A stretch of DNA of 64,000 nucleotides from Monarcha castaneiventris obscurior (Eukaryota > Chordata > Aves > Passeriformes > Monarchidae). The DNA lies in the NCBI GenBank assembly GCA_026261815.1, contig JAMPIT010000434.1:18473001-18537000 (forward strand). Reading direction: 5' to 3'. The notes beneath the pieces are model-generated. The model had not been told where the DNA came from and searched no databases. It was given only the letters and a program-made list of their open reading frames with translations. The position numbers were made by a program, and so were the translations under genes. Below, piece after piece: positions 10,781-23,640 of the stretch (position 1 is the first letter of the stretch; every line of letters starts with the position of its first letter).

Positions 10781-13700
10781 TTCCCCGGTTCGGGCTGGGC
10801 AGGACCCCGGGGGCTCCTTCCCCCCGCCGCTCCTTTCCCATCGGTTTTTGGCTACTCCCAGTGGCGAGGCTGTTTCTTCCCAGCGAGGCGGTTCTCCCGA
10901 TGGGAAGCCGCCCCCACCCCAACCCCCCACGCAGCCCCCCCTCCTTGCAGCCCCCCATCCTTGCAGCCTCCCAGCCCACGCAGCAGCCACCCTCCAGCCC
11001 CCATCCACGCAACCCGCCCCAACCTTCCCGCTGCCCAGGAGCCCTCGCAAGGCCCGTGCCGCGGGTGCCGGGGCGTGGATCCCCCGTCCCCGGAGCAGCG
11101 TGTCCCTGCTGGCAGGCCTCCCTGCCGTGGGGATGGATGGTGCGTGGGGATGCGTGTGCACGCGCTTCCCACGCCCCAGGCCTCCCGTGACGTCCCGGCT
11201 TCCTCCCCGGCCGTGCGTCACCGCGGGAGGATGTTGCTGGGCTCGGGCAGCGGGGCCCAGGAGCCGGCCGGGGCCGCCTCGGGTGGCCGGAGCCATCCCT
11301 GCCTGTCCCCTCCTTTGTCCTCTTCCCCAGGCTCGCCCACCCGCGGCCGCTGGGCTTCCCTCTGGATGGGGATGAGGAGCCTGGGAGCGGGGCTGGGCAA
11401 GCTGCCGGGCTCCCTCTGCCCCCTCGGGCTGGCACATTGGCCACCTTGGGGGCGCTGAGGACTCCAGTGCGAAGGCAAAAGGTCCTGCTTTCGTTCCAAA
11501 ATGGTCGGTTTTCCCGTTGGTTGGCTGGTTGGTTTTCTCCTTTAAAAATGCTTCGTTTCTACAGGGAGGTTTAGGAGGGTTGGGATGGAGATGCCGTGTT
11601 CTCAAAACCTCCATGGAAGAGCCCCTCCTGCAGCCTGCGCTGGTGCTCAGCAAATGCAGAGCTACCGGGCTTTTTCCTCCTGGGAGCAGTACTGCTCTCT
11701 CCAGGGTGATAAAATCCCAAGGAATGGGGAGTGTTCTTGCCCTCTGTCCCCACAGGTGCCTGAGATTTGCATTTCTTCTGTGTCATGGAGGGGGCAAAGC
11801 TTCCAGAAGCAGGGTTTTTGGAGAGCCTGCAGTGGCAGGGAAGGCTGGTTTGCAGCGGGAGCAGCGTCCCAAGACAGGGATCTGAGGTGTTTGGTTTGTG
11901 TGGGAATATTGGATGGAGAAGGTGAAGAGATGTTTGCAGTAATGGCTCCAGGTCTGGGTCATCAGCCTGGTGTGGGGAAGGCTGCCTTTGGTGCTGCCCT
12001 TGGTGGTTTGGAAGCCAAAATAATGGATGTTTCCTTCTTTTTGCGGGTAAGTGGTGGTTTGGGCTGGAACATGCCCTTCCTGCTACCCCTTCATCCTTCT
12101 TGGGACCATCAAGATTTCCTCCACTCTCCCCTGCTACCGACAGCAAGCCAGGGGGAAATTTACCCTTCTCCTCTTAGGCCAGCCTTGGGACATCTCTTCT
12201 GCTGGCTCTCTGCAGTTCCCTCCCTAGCCTATCCCCGAGGAGCCAAACCAATTTTCCTTGAGGGTTTTCAGCCCAGCTGCAATTTTCACAGATTTATCCC
12301 CCACTTCCCCATGCTGAAGAAGGAGGGTAGGTTTGCTGCCTGGGGGAGGAGGGCTGGAAGAACCCCCGGATTCCGGCAGCGGTGGATTTGTCACCACCCT
12401 GCTCCAGCGCAGCGGAGCGGGGACGTGGATGACGCCAGCACTCCAAAGACCAGCATTGTTCCAAACGCCTGGCCACGGACAATTTCGCTCCCAGTGCTGC
12501 CGAAACAGGGCTTCTTGCTGCAGCTCTGGGCCACAGGCTTTGTTTTTGGAACATGGAGCGTTCCCTGCTCCGCTGGGATTGACACCTGAATAAATATAAA
12601 TCCATGTGGAATTGGGGCTAGGAATGATGATGAGAGCCGGTGGAGCACACGAAGGGGGCAGAGCTATGGCTGGCATTGATGCTCAGCTCCGTAACGCCCG
12701 GCTCCCTGCTGTTGAATGGCGGCACTGGTAAGTTTGGAATTTGGTTTTGTTCCCAGGGAAAGCTGGAATTCATGGCTGAGCTGCCTGCAAAGCCAGCGCT
12801 TGTTCTTGTGCGTCTTCCCCTTGCAAAAAGCCCGTCGCCCCTCGTGACGGATGCTGGAAATGGGATTGCGTGAAGTGTGACGGGTTAGATGTTGAGGAGG
12901 GACACCTGAGCCAAAGGTTTCGTCCTCTCCTCATTGCCATCGTGCCCTTTGGGTCCCTCTTCCCATCATCTGGGGACACCCTTCCCATCATCTTAGGGTA
13001 TCATTGCCATCTCAGGCTGCGGTATTGGCTCTGGTCACTGTCGGAGGGCAGTGGGAGTTGTGCCGGGCGCTCACTGCCATACGTGGACCATCCTGCACGT
13101 GCTGGGGAAGGATCATCTTCACTGTTGTTTTGGGTTTGCATCTGCAGCCCTGGATTTTGGGCGCCTCAGGGGATGCCCTGGCAAAGTGGAGGTGTGCCCA
13201 GGATATATTGGATAGGATATGTTTATGGATAGGATATATTCCTGTATGTGTGCACGTGTGCTGTGTTAAGGCTGAAGATGGTTCCTGTATAGCCCCATTT
13301 GTTTTCCTATGGTGCTTGTCTGGCTGCTTTGTGCGACTCTGGGATCAAGTTAGGGAGCTCCTGGCTGCAGTACTCTGGGAGAGAGACCCCGGGATGAGCC
13401 AGGCTCCTTTGGCTCATCCCATGAGAGGGGCTCGATGTCCCTGCTGAGCCTCGCGCTGCCGATAAACCCCGGCCCTTCGCTTCCTCCTGTCGGAAGTCAT
13501 TAACGCTGACAAGCTTTTCTGGCTCAATAGCTCCCAGTAACTCTGAATAGCTCCCAGTAACTTCGTGCCGCTGCCTGACATCCTACACCGCCGCCTGCCT
13601 GTGCTCCCTGCTCCCAGAGCCAGCCTTCAGCACTCCCTGTCCCTTCTCCTCCTCCTTGGACAGCATTGCCATCCTCCTCTCTAGGGAGGATGGAAGCTGT

Positions 13701-16700
13701 TTCATTTTGGTGTGTGCCTGGCTGGGAGCAAGGCATTTTGGTGTCCCCCTCCATCCTGCCTGCATCCATGTGGTGGAAGGCTGGGCTGCGCTGCCCCATC
13801 TACCATGAGGCTCCTGTGTGGGACAGGGGATCAATCTGCAGCAGAAGGCAAAGCTGTGTCCTGGGACCCTCCTGGAAGACCATGTGTGTGTGAAACTGGT
13901 GTTACTGGGCGAGCTGGTCCGTGTGCTGTAGCAGGTCGAAGTGTCAGCCCTCCATGTTCATTACCTGTGTTCCCACAGCCAAGTTTGCTGCTCTGCGGTG
14001 GAGCTGCAGCCCCAGGAGGCTGCTGCCAGGTGATGGGGCTGTGCTGGGGATGCTGTGTCTGAATGGGAGTTTGTTGCCTGTAAAATTCTCCTTTTGCTCC
14101 CCTTCTCCCTTCCATAGGTGTCCCCCAGCCTCCATTTTTCCCAGCCCTTGCTCCCTTCCCCATGTGACATCTCTGCCGTCTCCATCGCCACTGCCCTTAC
14201 CCCTTTTGTTGTGGAGCTCCCTGCTTCACCCGAAGAGGCTGCTGGGTCTGTTGAGGACTGTAGCATCAACAATGACCAGGGATGTTCCTTGGGCACTCCT
14301 CCTCCTCCTCTTCTTCCTCTCACCCTGTCTCACCACGCACCCCTGATCTCTCCCACAGGCAACCAAGCAGTTCCTAGAGGAGATCAACAAGTGGACAGGC
14401 CAGTACAATGTGTCCCCTCTCTCCTGGAATGTGGCTGTCAAGTTCCTCATGGCCCGCAAGTTCGACGTCCTGCGGGCCATTGAGCTCTTCCACTCCTACC
14501 GGGTAAGTGAGAGGGCCAGAACCCCCCAGGCAAGGGCTTCCTGCCCTGCGGGAGATCCCTGCTCCCTAGGACCACCCTCCCCCTGCTCTTTTTTCTTTTT
14601 CTCTCTCCCTTACAAGTTTTATCCAGCTGGAAAATCCTTTTCCAGCCAAGGCGGGTCGCCATGGAGATCTCGTTGATCCCAATCCTTTCCCCTCCTCTCA
14701 TGGAGCAGCTCATGGGGTGCCCTCCTGGCTGGTGTGTGCTGCCCACAGAGCATTTCCCTATATATTAAGGATATAGATCCATGCATGCCTTTTCCAACCT
14801 GGTGTTGCAAAGCTGCTCTACCTGTTACTGAGGGGTGTGCTGGAAAATGATCCCACGGAGGAGAGATGCCCTCAGATGGCTGGGTGCCCCATGGGGCAGA
14901 GGTGGGCCATGCCTGTGCCCCCCGTCACTCCCCTCCCTGCCCGCAGGAGACACGGCTGAAGGAAGGAATTGTGAAGCTGAAGCCACACGAGGAGCCGCTG
15001 CGCTCGGAGCTGCTCAGCGGGAAGTTCACCATTCTGGTGGGTGGAGTGTTCCCCCGAGTTATCCCAGCTGGGTGGCTTTTCCCAGCTCTGCTCCCCATGG
15101 GTGCTGCGGGAGCCTGACCCTGTTCCCTCGGCAGAGCGTGCGGGACCCCTCGGGAGCCTCCATTGCCCTGTTCACAGCCAAGCTGCACCACCCCAGCAAG
15201 AGCGTGCAGCACGTGGTGCTCCAGGCACTCTTCTACCTGCTGGACCGAGCTGTGGAGAGGTGAGCCTGCTTCTGCAGAGGTGCCCTGTCTCACACTGGAG
15301 GGTTCCTGGGGAGCCCCTTCCCTCCCAGGGAGGTCACTGCTCCCCATGGCTTGAAATTCCCTGCTTTGAGCCTCAGCCTGTTGTCCTTATGGAGTTGTTC
15401 AGCAGGGGAACAAAATCCCCCAAGCCCTGAACCAGGCATTTTGCAGCTTTGCCCTGTCCACGCCCTAGGTTCAGTTTAGCAAAGCCCCAGATTCCTGCAG
15501 GCTTTGGCTGGGGAGGAGGCAGCCCCACCATCAGCCAGATGTAACGTGAGCCCTGCCAAAAATATAAACCCAGGACATTCTCCTGCCATTTATCCTGCTG
15601 GGTTCTTTCTGGTTTTGACCTTACCCATCATGGGTGATGCCGCTGAGGCAGGCTTAAGGCACGAGTCAGGCTTAAATGAGGGTTGTAGGAAGAGGTGGTG
15701 GAGCAGCTGGGAAGTGCAGAAGCAAGGTTTGGGTCTGTGAGTCCTGGAAGCATGGGAAGGGCTTTTTGGGTGTCAGTGTGGGGCAGAGCTGCTGATGCAG
15801 GAGCCAGGTGGTTGTGTGTTGTTGGTTTGACATTGTTCTTTTCCCCCTCTCAGCTTTGAGACGCAAAGGAATGGGCTGGTGTTCATCTATGACATGGCAG
15901 GGTCACAGTACACCAACTTCGAGCTGGACCTCAGCAAGAAGATTCTCAATCTGCTCAAGGTGGTGCCTGGGGGTTAACTGGTGTCTGGGGACAATGTGTG
16001 GGCCACTTGCTCACCAAGAACCCGAAGTTCTGTGGTTTTGGCATCAATTTTCACCCCAGACCATGCTGGCCACGTCTCAGCTGAGGAGCACCAGCTCCAG
16101 CCCCACAGGACCTCGGGAGGGCGCTGGCAGCTTGCCAGGCTGGACCCGGCTGTGGCTGCGGTGTCGCGCGGGCGGGAGGGATCAGCTGTCCCCAGGCTGG
16201 ATTCCTCTCACAGCTGCTGGCAGTGCTTTTGGGAAAACAGATGCAAATTATTTTTTAATCGTGCTGGCATTTGGTGCCTCCTCCCTTCTCCGGAAAAAAA
16301 AGCAATAACAGTAAATACTGGCCAGGGTGTGTTCTTTGCATAATCCCAGTTCCCAGTCTTCACCTCTCCCCCGCGGAGCCAAACGTTCTGCCTACCTAAT
16401 TCCAAGGAAGTAATTTGTTTCCTTATCGACTCATAAAAACAAGCACAGCTGTGAGTGTGCAAGGCACACTTCAGATGTAGCATTGCCATCGTGGGGTCTC
16501 TTTGCTGGTTGTCACCTCTGCTGGGATATGTCCCCTGCCACAGCAGAGTGGATCTGAGCCCCTCCTCATGCCCACAGGGTGCCTTCCCAGCTCGGCTCAA
16601 GAAGGTTTTCATCGTGGGAGCACCCATGTGGTTCCGTGTGCCCTACTCCATCATCAGCCTGCTGCTGAAGGAGAAGCTGCGGGAGCGGGTGAGTGGGGAC

Positions 16701-19650
16701 CCTCTTGGCATGGGACCCTCCTGGCACAGGACCCTCGGTGGGCAGGGCTGAGGCTGCTTTCCCTTTGGGACAGGATGGTGGAAGCAGCTTGTGCCGTTCA
16801 GCCCCATCTGCTGGAAGCTGCTGAGCACCAGACCTTTGGCATCCCTCTCCCCATCCCCAGCGAATCCTCTCCAGCCTTCTTGGAGTCACCCCTGCCTTTC
16901 CTCTTCCTCTCACAGGTGCAGATGGTGAAGATGTCGGAGCTGAAGGAACACCTGCCCCGGGAATGCCTCCCCGAGTACCTTGGAGGGTCCCTCAAACTGG
17001 ACCCTCTGAGCTGGAATTGCCGGTTCCTCCCCCAGCAGAACGGGCACCCCGACCCCCTGGACGAGCTCATCCTGGTGCCGCTGGCGGCCCCCAAAGATAA
17101 CGGCTCCGTCCACGTCCCCGGGCCCAAATCTGTCACCCTCCAGGAGCTGCTGGATCACGTCAGCCACAAGCAGAAACGTGGCATCTACGAGGAGTACGAA
17201 GACATTCGGCGCAGGAGCCCGGCCGGCACCTTCGTCTGCTCTTTGTGAGTCGGTGGGAGGGATTCAGGTGTCCCTCTGACCCCAAAAAGCTGGGTGCTCC
17301 CCCTCCCCACGCTTCCGCTGCTGGATAGTGGTCCATCGGCCTCTTTAGGGTCTGATGCTTTGGGTTAGCAACAGGGAGCCCCGGCCCAGGGATGGCGTGA
17401 GCCCCCTGTGTGAGTCCTGCAGCCTCTGGGGATAGAAGGGAGCCGCAGAGGACAGCAGGGACCGGGACCTGGCCGGGACTCTGCTTCCCGAGGCTTTGGC
17501 CAGGTGATGGCAGCAGAGCCCAGGCTACGGGCCCCAGAGGCTTGCACAGAGGGAGGAATGCTGCCTTTGCCTTGCCTGGAATACATCCCTGCTTCCCTCT
17601 GCTCTGCCTCCCAGGGCACCCTACAACCAGGACAAGAACCGGTATGGGGACGTGCCCTGCCTGGACCAAACCCGTGTCAAGCTGGCGAAGCCATACAGCC
17701 GCCCGGAGGTGAGGCAGCCCAGGATGGAAGCTCATGGTCCTGTGGGAAGCCGGTGCAGCTGTCCCAGACACAGGATTCTGGAGGCCTTGTCTCATCCGTG
17801 CTTTTCTCCCTGCAGCTGACTGACTACATCAACGCAAGCTTCATGGATGGCTACAAGCAGAGGAACGCTTACATTGGCACTCAGGGTATGGCTGAGCCAA
17901 CAGGAGGTTGTGTTCTGCTCCTGATGCACCCACGGGTTCCACCTCTCTGCCCAGTGTCAGCCACTGGCCATGGGGACATCTTGGGAGCAGGGCACTGCCC
18001 AGCAGGTCCCCCTTCTCTCAGGCTGTATTTACTCCTCCCTGGGTGTATTTATTCCCTTCCCAGTCTCCAGCTAGTGGACTGAAGTTTTTCCTGGGAGAGA
18101 GCAAGGGGATCCATCTTCCTCCATCCACAATAGCAGCCCTGCCCCTGTCCCAGCTCTGGATTTGCCCCATCTGCCCAGGGATGAGCAGAGAGGCAGGATC
18201 AGCACTGAGCCATAGGGACTTGTGCTGGGGGCAGCAATCAGTGACAGCTCCAGGTGGTGTTCGTGGATCCACACCTGGGTCAGCCACTACAGGAAGGGGC
18301 TGTGGTTCCCTGTGGGGGTGATGGGGGGGCTGGTGGATGCAGCTGGGGAAGGGGTTGCCCAAATCCGTGAGGTTTTGGACTGATGTGTGGGTTGTCCCTG
18401 CAGGGCCTCTGGAAAACACCTACGGTGACTTCTGGCGCATGGTGTGGGAGCAGAATGTCCTGGTGATCGTGATGACAACCCGGTGAGTGCTCATGGAGGG
18501 ACACAGCCGTCCTTTTCTGTTCAAAATGAGCATTTTTGGTGTGGGTGCAGTGATCCTGCAGCAGTGGTGCCAGCCAGAGCCCCACAGAGGGGGAACATTG
18601 GGTCACGGACAGACTGTTTGGTCCCTGCGGGATCCCCAAAGGACCAAGGCTGGGTGGCATAGGAGATGTCCCAGGCAGGGCAAGGAGGGCATTACCAGCT
18701 TGTCCTTGTCCTGCTCTCAGGCTGGAGGAAGGAGGCAGGAGGAAGTGCGGCCAGTACTGGCCCCTGGAGAAGGATTTCCAGGTGTGCTTTGGGGCCCTGA
18801 CCATCACCAACTTGGGCGTAGAAAACCTCAACCATTACAAGAAAACCATCCTGGAGATCCACAGCTCAGAGGTGCGTGGCCGCAGCTGCCTGGTGGGGGA
18901 ATGGCATGGAGGCACCAGGGGTCAGAGGAGGAAAGAGGGTCTAACCCCCCTGCTTTCCCCAGACCAGGGAGCGGCGGCTGGTGTCCCACTTCCAGTACCT
19001 GAGCTGGCCAGATTATGGAGTCCCCTCCTCCGCCACCACTCTCATCGACTTTTTGGGGGCTGTGAAGCAGCAGCAGAGGGTGGCTGTCAGTGCCCTGGGA
19101 CCTCGCTTCAAGGGCCACCCTGGGGGACCCCCAGTCGTGGTGCACTGCAGCGCTGGCATTGGCAGGACAGGTAATGGGCAGGGGGGAGGTTTGGGGGTGG
19201 TGGGGTGAAAGGTCCAGCTTCCCTGGGGCATTTCCATCCCGGGGACAGAGCTGGTTGACCTGAGACACATGTCCTCAGGACTTCCCACCATCATCAGACC
19301 TGGGAAAAGTCCCCAGATGCCTGTGGGAGCTTGGTGGGGGGCTGAGCACCACCACTCCGGTTCTCACAAGGAGCAGCCATGGTGCCATTTGGTGTCTGAT
19401 GCCATCCCCATCGTCATCCCTAGGTACCTTCTGCGCTCTGGACATCTGCCTGTCGCAGCTGCAGGACGTGGGCACTCTGAACATCTACCAGACGGTGCTG
19501 CGCATGCGGACCCAGCGCGCCTTCAGCATCCAGACCCCCGAGCAGTATTATTTCTGCTACACCGCCATCCTCGAGCACGCCCAGCGTGAGGGCCTGCTGC
19601 TCACCAACCACAGCCGGGCCGCCCAGGAGAAGAGCTCGCCGGGGCACTGA
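10727..19650 (+). CDS. PTPN9: Tyrosine-protein phosphatase non-receptor type 9 (PTP-MEG2)
   Basis: Cytosolic and vesicle-associated tyrosine phosphatase with a lipid-binding SEC14 module; the family acts in vesicle fusion and receptor dephosphorylation. Coding exons: 10727-10759, 14359-14502, 14947-15036, 15135-15259, 15854-15959, 16578-16688, 16916-17244, 17615-17708, 17816-17885, 18404-18482, 18721-18871, 18963-19170, 19424-19650. All introns are GT-AG and phases agree; total 588 codons against 593 in human. The CRAL-TRIO/SEC14 domain spans roughly residues 70-230 (ETQRNGLVFIYDM, VGAPMWFRVPYSII). The PTP domain follows from about 300: KNRYGDVPCLD, TDYINASFMDGY, the WPD loop at 459-461, and signature HCSAGIGRTG with catalytic Cys506 and Arg512. 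The first exon gives MAAELSAEEEQ, starting where the second Met of the human protein lies. The whole gene fits in 9 kb, far shorter than in mammals. Confidence 0.97.
10760..14358 (+). other. PTPN9: PTPN9 intron 1
   Basis: A 3.6 kb intron, donor CAG/GTAGGT, acceptor CCACAG/GC. The first 700 bases are still GC-rich and carry C-rich simple repeats (10900-11030). A 20-base direct duplication (AATAGCTCCCAGTAACT) lies at 13525-13562. No coding exon was recognised; the long open frames here are compositional. Confidence 0.7.
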
Positions 19651-20970
19651 GACCCGCTGCCTCCCTGCAGACCCCCCTGCCCATCCTTGGGGGCTGCCTG
19701 AGCCGCCTCGGTGCCCGCCAGGACTCAGCAGAGCCGTGGGAGCGGCGGTGCTGGAGCACCTCAGCTGTCAGCACTGCTATGGAACTGTGCCTTATTCAAC
19801 CCAAACGGTGGCTGCCACTCACTGGCACGGGAAGGGGCTCTCACTCCTCCCCGTCGTGTTTCGGTTGGGTTTGGTTGGTTGGGGAGGTGGTTTGTCTTCT
19901 CTTCAAGTTGTTGGGTTTTTTTGGGGGGGGGGTTTTTTGTTTGTTTTTTGTTTCTTTGTTGTTGGGACCACCTAAGATGTACCTAGGGAGGGGCTTTGCA
20001 AAGTCCTAGGGAATATATTCCCAGTCGTGGGGCTGAGGAGGAGGCACGTGCTTCGGTCTCGCCTGATGCTCCCATCTGTGTGTCTGTATGTATGTGTGTA
20101 TATAATATACCCCCGCTGTGACCCCCCGGCTATTATATAGATACATATATACAACCTCCCCTTTAGCAGCTCCCAAGGGTCCCCGCTGTCCTGCCACCTC
20201 ACTGCTGTGATCTCTGGAGCGGTGAGTTTGGTCCTGGCTCTGTCTTGTCTTCCCCCGTCCCCTTATTTCCCCTCATGGGCAGCATTGGGACCCGGTACCC
20301 ACTCCAGTGCCCATCCCACTGGAGGCACAAGGATACTTGATGGTGTCCCCCCTGTTTCTTTGTCTCATCTTCCCCATGGAGATGGCAGCTCTGCTCCTGG
20401 GAGGATCTGGAGGATTGGGTTGTCCGGGGGGTGCTGAGCTCACAGGCATCCCCTGCCCCTTGGGCGCCGCTGTGGGAGTCACTAGGTACGAGGTGATGGG
20501 GACGTGGGGACCGACCGGCTCTCCAGGTTGCCCGGCTTTCCCAAGCTGCCACTGGGAACCCGCAGGCCCAGCCCTGAGTTGAGTCATGGGCTGGGAAAGC
20601 GCTGAGCAAGAATAAACCCCAAACCCTGGAGAGGCAACGAGCCTCTGCCCCGGCCCCAGCCCCCACCACTGCCTGGGCCTCCCCAACTTTATACTGTAAT
20701 AAGCTCTTTGAATGTGTATATTCTTATTTTTTTATAATCTTGGGGGAGGGGGGCACAGGGTTTGGGAGTTTTTGTTTTGTTTTCTTTTGGGGTTTTTTTT
20801 GTGTTTGTTTTTTTTGTATTTAACATTAACTTGATCCAAGCCAGAGCCAGAAGTATTTGTAAATGTTCCTATTTTGCTCTCAGAGAAACCTTTTTGTTGT
20901 CGTTACTTTTTTGGGAGTTGTTTTGTTTTTATTTGTATCGATATATAAATATACCACCAGTGACCAGTCC
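19651..20970 (+). other. PTPN9: PTPN9 3' UTR
   Basis: Follows the TGA at 19648-19650. Contains T/G homopolymer tracts (19915-19965, 20765-20815), an A/T-rich hairpin (20099-20139) and an AATAAA at 20611-20616. Further AU-rich sequence to about 20960 suggests a more distal end, but I see no second canonical AATAAA there, so the 3' end is uncertain. Confidence 0.55.
20611..20616 (+). terminator. PTPN9: Candidate PTPN9 polyadenylation signal
   Basis: Canonical AATAAA about 960 bases after the stop codon. T-rich sequence follows only about 100 bases later, so usage is uncertain. Confidence 0.45.
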
Positions 20971-23640
20971 TCTTTGCTGTCATGGGGGCATTGGGTAGGA
21001 GAGAAGAAGGAGGGAAGTTAGGGCTTTGTACAGGCTGTGGTCTCTGAAAACAAGCTGACCCTGTCCCTGGCTACACATGGACTTTGAGGAGCCCAGGGCT
21101 GTCTTTAGGGCTTCTTCTGGCCTGGGTGAGGCTGAGACAGAGATAACCAGGCTGCAGGAAGCTTTCCTGGCCAGGCAGGATAGTGTCAGGAGGGAAGGCA
21201 GCACTAAAGGCTGGCGTAGCCAGGGGTGACACAAGCCACCCTGCTCTTGAGCTCCTGCCTCTTTTCCCAGGGCCTTGACAAGCCCCAGGACATCAATCTC
21301 CTGTCCGGCCATGGTATCTGCCCGCTGCTGCCTTTTGCTGCAGGATTTGGGGGTGCAGGCATTGCCTCTGTGCTTCTGGATCCCCTCTGAGCAGGCATGT
21401 AGGGCACAAAAATTAAGCGGAACTCCCGGGCTGTGAGGCAGCCCCAGTGCTTTCACGTGCAAGTGATGCCAGTCCCAGAGCAGCAGCCACAGCCTGAGGC
21501 TTTGGGATGAGGGAAGAAAAAAGGCAGCTTGTGCAAATGAAGCCCTAGAGCCAGCAAGAGAGCTCATGCCCCAGAGCAGGGCAGCTGGTGGGTGTGAAGA
21601 GCAGCACCTGTGTTTGCTCAGCTGGAGCCTAAAAGAGCCAGGGATGCCAGTGTCTTTCTAGGACTAGCACAGGGAGAAGCTTTCCCCTGTGCTCTGGGCG
21701 TGGACTGGCTTGGCTGTGCCAAACCGAGGTCAGACTCAAGCACTGGAAGGCTGGAAAAGAACCAGAGGCAGCAGGGAATCCGTCTGGAAGGGCTGCATGT
21801 CCCATTGCCCAGGAGTGCAGGAGAGGTAGGCGTTCAGGGCATCCCTGGAGCTGTGCACATCCTGCTTGCAGAGTGGTTCTGGTTCAGCTGCAGTGTCCCG
21901 TCCTTCCAGGTACCATTTTCTTCCCAGCTGTCTGCCGGAGCAGCCTCAGCCCAGGCAGTGTCATCTGCAGCTCCAGCTCAGGCTGCCCTTGAGTTTCCCT
22001 CCAGGCACCCATTGCGGGGTGGCTCCTCCGAGGGAGCCCTCATCCTCTGAAGGAAGGCTCCCAAGGCCCTCCCTTCTCACTGCCAAACTTCTTCACCCAG
22101 CTGGGCTTTCTTCTCAGCACACGTGCAGGGAGTGTTTGCAGTTTATTGTTAATCCTGTGCTGTCAGCAGCAGTTCTCTGTGGCTCAGCGGGGCTTTTGGC
22201 GGAGTGTCGGGTCCAGATCCAAAAACTGCAGGGGATGCCAAGTGTCCCACGTGGCCCCACGAATGTGCCCAGCCCATGTCTGTCTCCCAGGAGCTGTGAA
22301 ATCCCAACGAAGCCTGCTCTGTGCACGTGGTAAAGGTGGTTGTGCCTTCTAGCTCAATTCCACATGATGTGGGCACAGAGAACCAAAACTTTTCGTAGAA
22401 GACTCCTGTCCTGGGTGTCTGGTAGGAATAACCAGAGGAAAGGGATGGAGATCACCAGCACTGGCTCTGAATGGGAACAGCTCGGATATGCTGCTCCCTT
22501 CAAGGAGGGATGAAGATCCCATCTGTGCTGGAGGCGGAGGAAAAGGTTGTAAACCTTTTCCATGGATAAACAACCCAAACACTCACCCTCCCTTACTATT
22601 TCCAGGGCTGTGTTTCTTCTCAAAGCTAGCATTTTCAGTCCTCTTGCACAACATGAGGTTTTGTTCCATCCATTCCTTCTGTGCCAGCAGGTCCTGCTCA
22701 GCAGCAGAAATACGGATTTCTCTGGAAATGGTCACTTCATGCAGACAGCCAAAAGTTACTGGAAAGGAAAACTTTGTATTGCTTGGAGAGCGGTGGGAAA
22801 AATGGGCTGCTGAGTGCAAGCAGCCTGATTCCTGCAGCATCTCCCTTTCCCTGGAGTGGCCCAGAGATGGGGATCAGCCACCACAGGCAAAAGTAACAGC
22901 ACAGGCAATTCCAAGAACGAAATCCAAAGTTCCGCTGGAATTTGGAAACGGGGATTTAAAGGCATTGCAGGGCAATCCTAAAGCGGCGCTGCCATCGCTG
23001 TGCCCACCTGTCTCATTTGGCTTTCTTGGCTGCATGCACACCGCCTCGCTAATGACGATTACTTTAGTGCTTGTAATTTTGCGCCCTGGGAGTTTGGAAA
23101 GAGCCTAGCTCCAGAACGCTTCATTTCCCAGCCCTCCTGCTTCCTTGCCTCCGGTTTCCATGGCTCAGGCTCGATCTCCAGTGGCACTGCAGCCCGTGCA
23201 GGCTCAAACCCCCGTGTCGAGAGCCCTTCCAGGAGTTACACCGAGCTGCAGCTCCCAGCTAGAGACCTCGTCTGCTGTGCCTGCTTGTCCTGGCACCACC
23301 TCACTGCCTGCTCCCTGCGCGTTGTCCTGGCACCACCCCACCGCCTGCTCCTGCAACACTCTCCCGGTCTGAGAAAGGGAAGAACAGCTGGAAAGAAAAA
23401 AAATAGGAGATTTAGATCTTGTTTGAGTGAAGGTGGTTGAAATGCACATTTTAATAGAAGCGTGGAACGTGTGTGTTTGTATTTCACCCTTTACCGAGCA
23501 CGCTCTACACGCCCAGATGAGCACTAACGGGCGGCCAGGCCTGCCTCTCCCAGCCTCCGTCTGGGGAACCCAGCAACTCCCTCCACAACTTTCCAAAGGG
23601 AGAGAAAAACCGATAATCGAAGGCATTCAGCCCCATGTTA
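20970..23640. other. Intergenic region PTPN9-SIN3A
   Basis: No gene was recognised. The only structured feature noticed is a two-copy 37-base tandem duplication at 23286-23351 (TGTCCTGGCACCACC...GCCTGCTCC). CpG density rises sharply after 23640. Confidence 0.6.
23286..23351. repeat. Two-copy tandem duplication
   Basis: TGTCCTGGCACCACC starts at 23286 and again at 23323, each followed by a near-identical CACTGCCTGCTCC-like block. Unit length is 37 bases. Confidence 0.8.

Noticed and set aside
9870..11653. Long open frames on both strands around the PTPN9 CpG island (up to 362 codons)
   Set aside because: Compositional openness in GC-rich sequence; overlapping frames on both strands, no family match, and the real PTPN9 exon 1 lies inside.
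11585..12589. A 334-codon open frame in PTPN9 intron 1
   Set aside because: Reads through intronic sequence with no recognisable domain and no partner exons.
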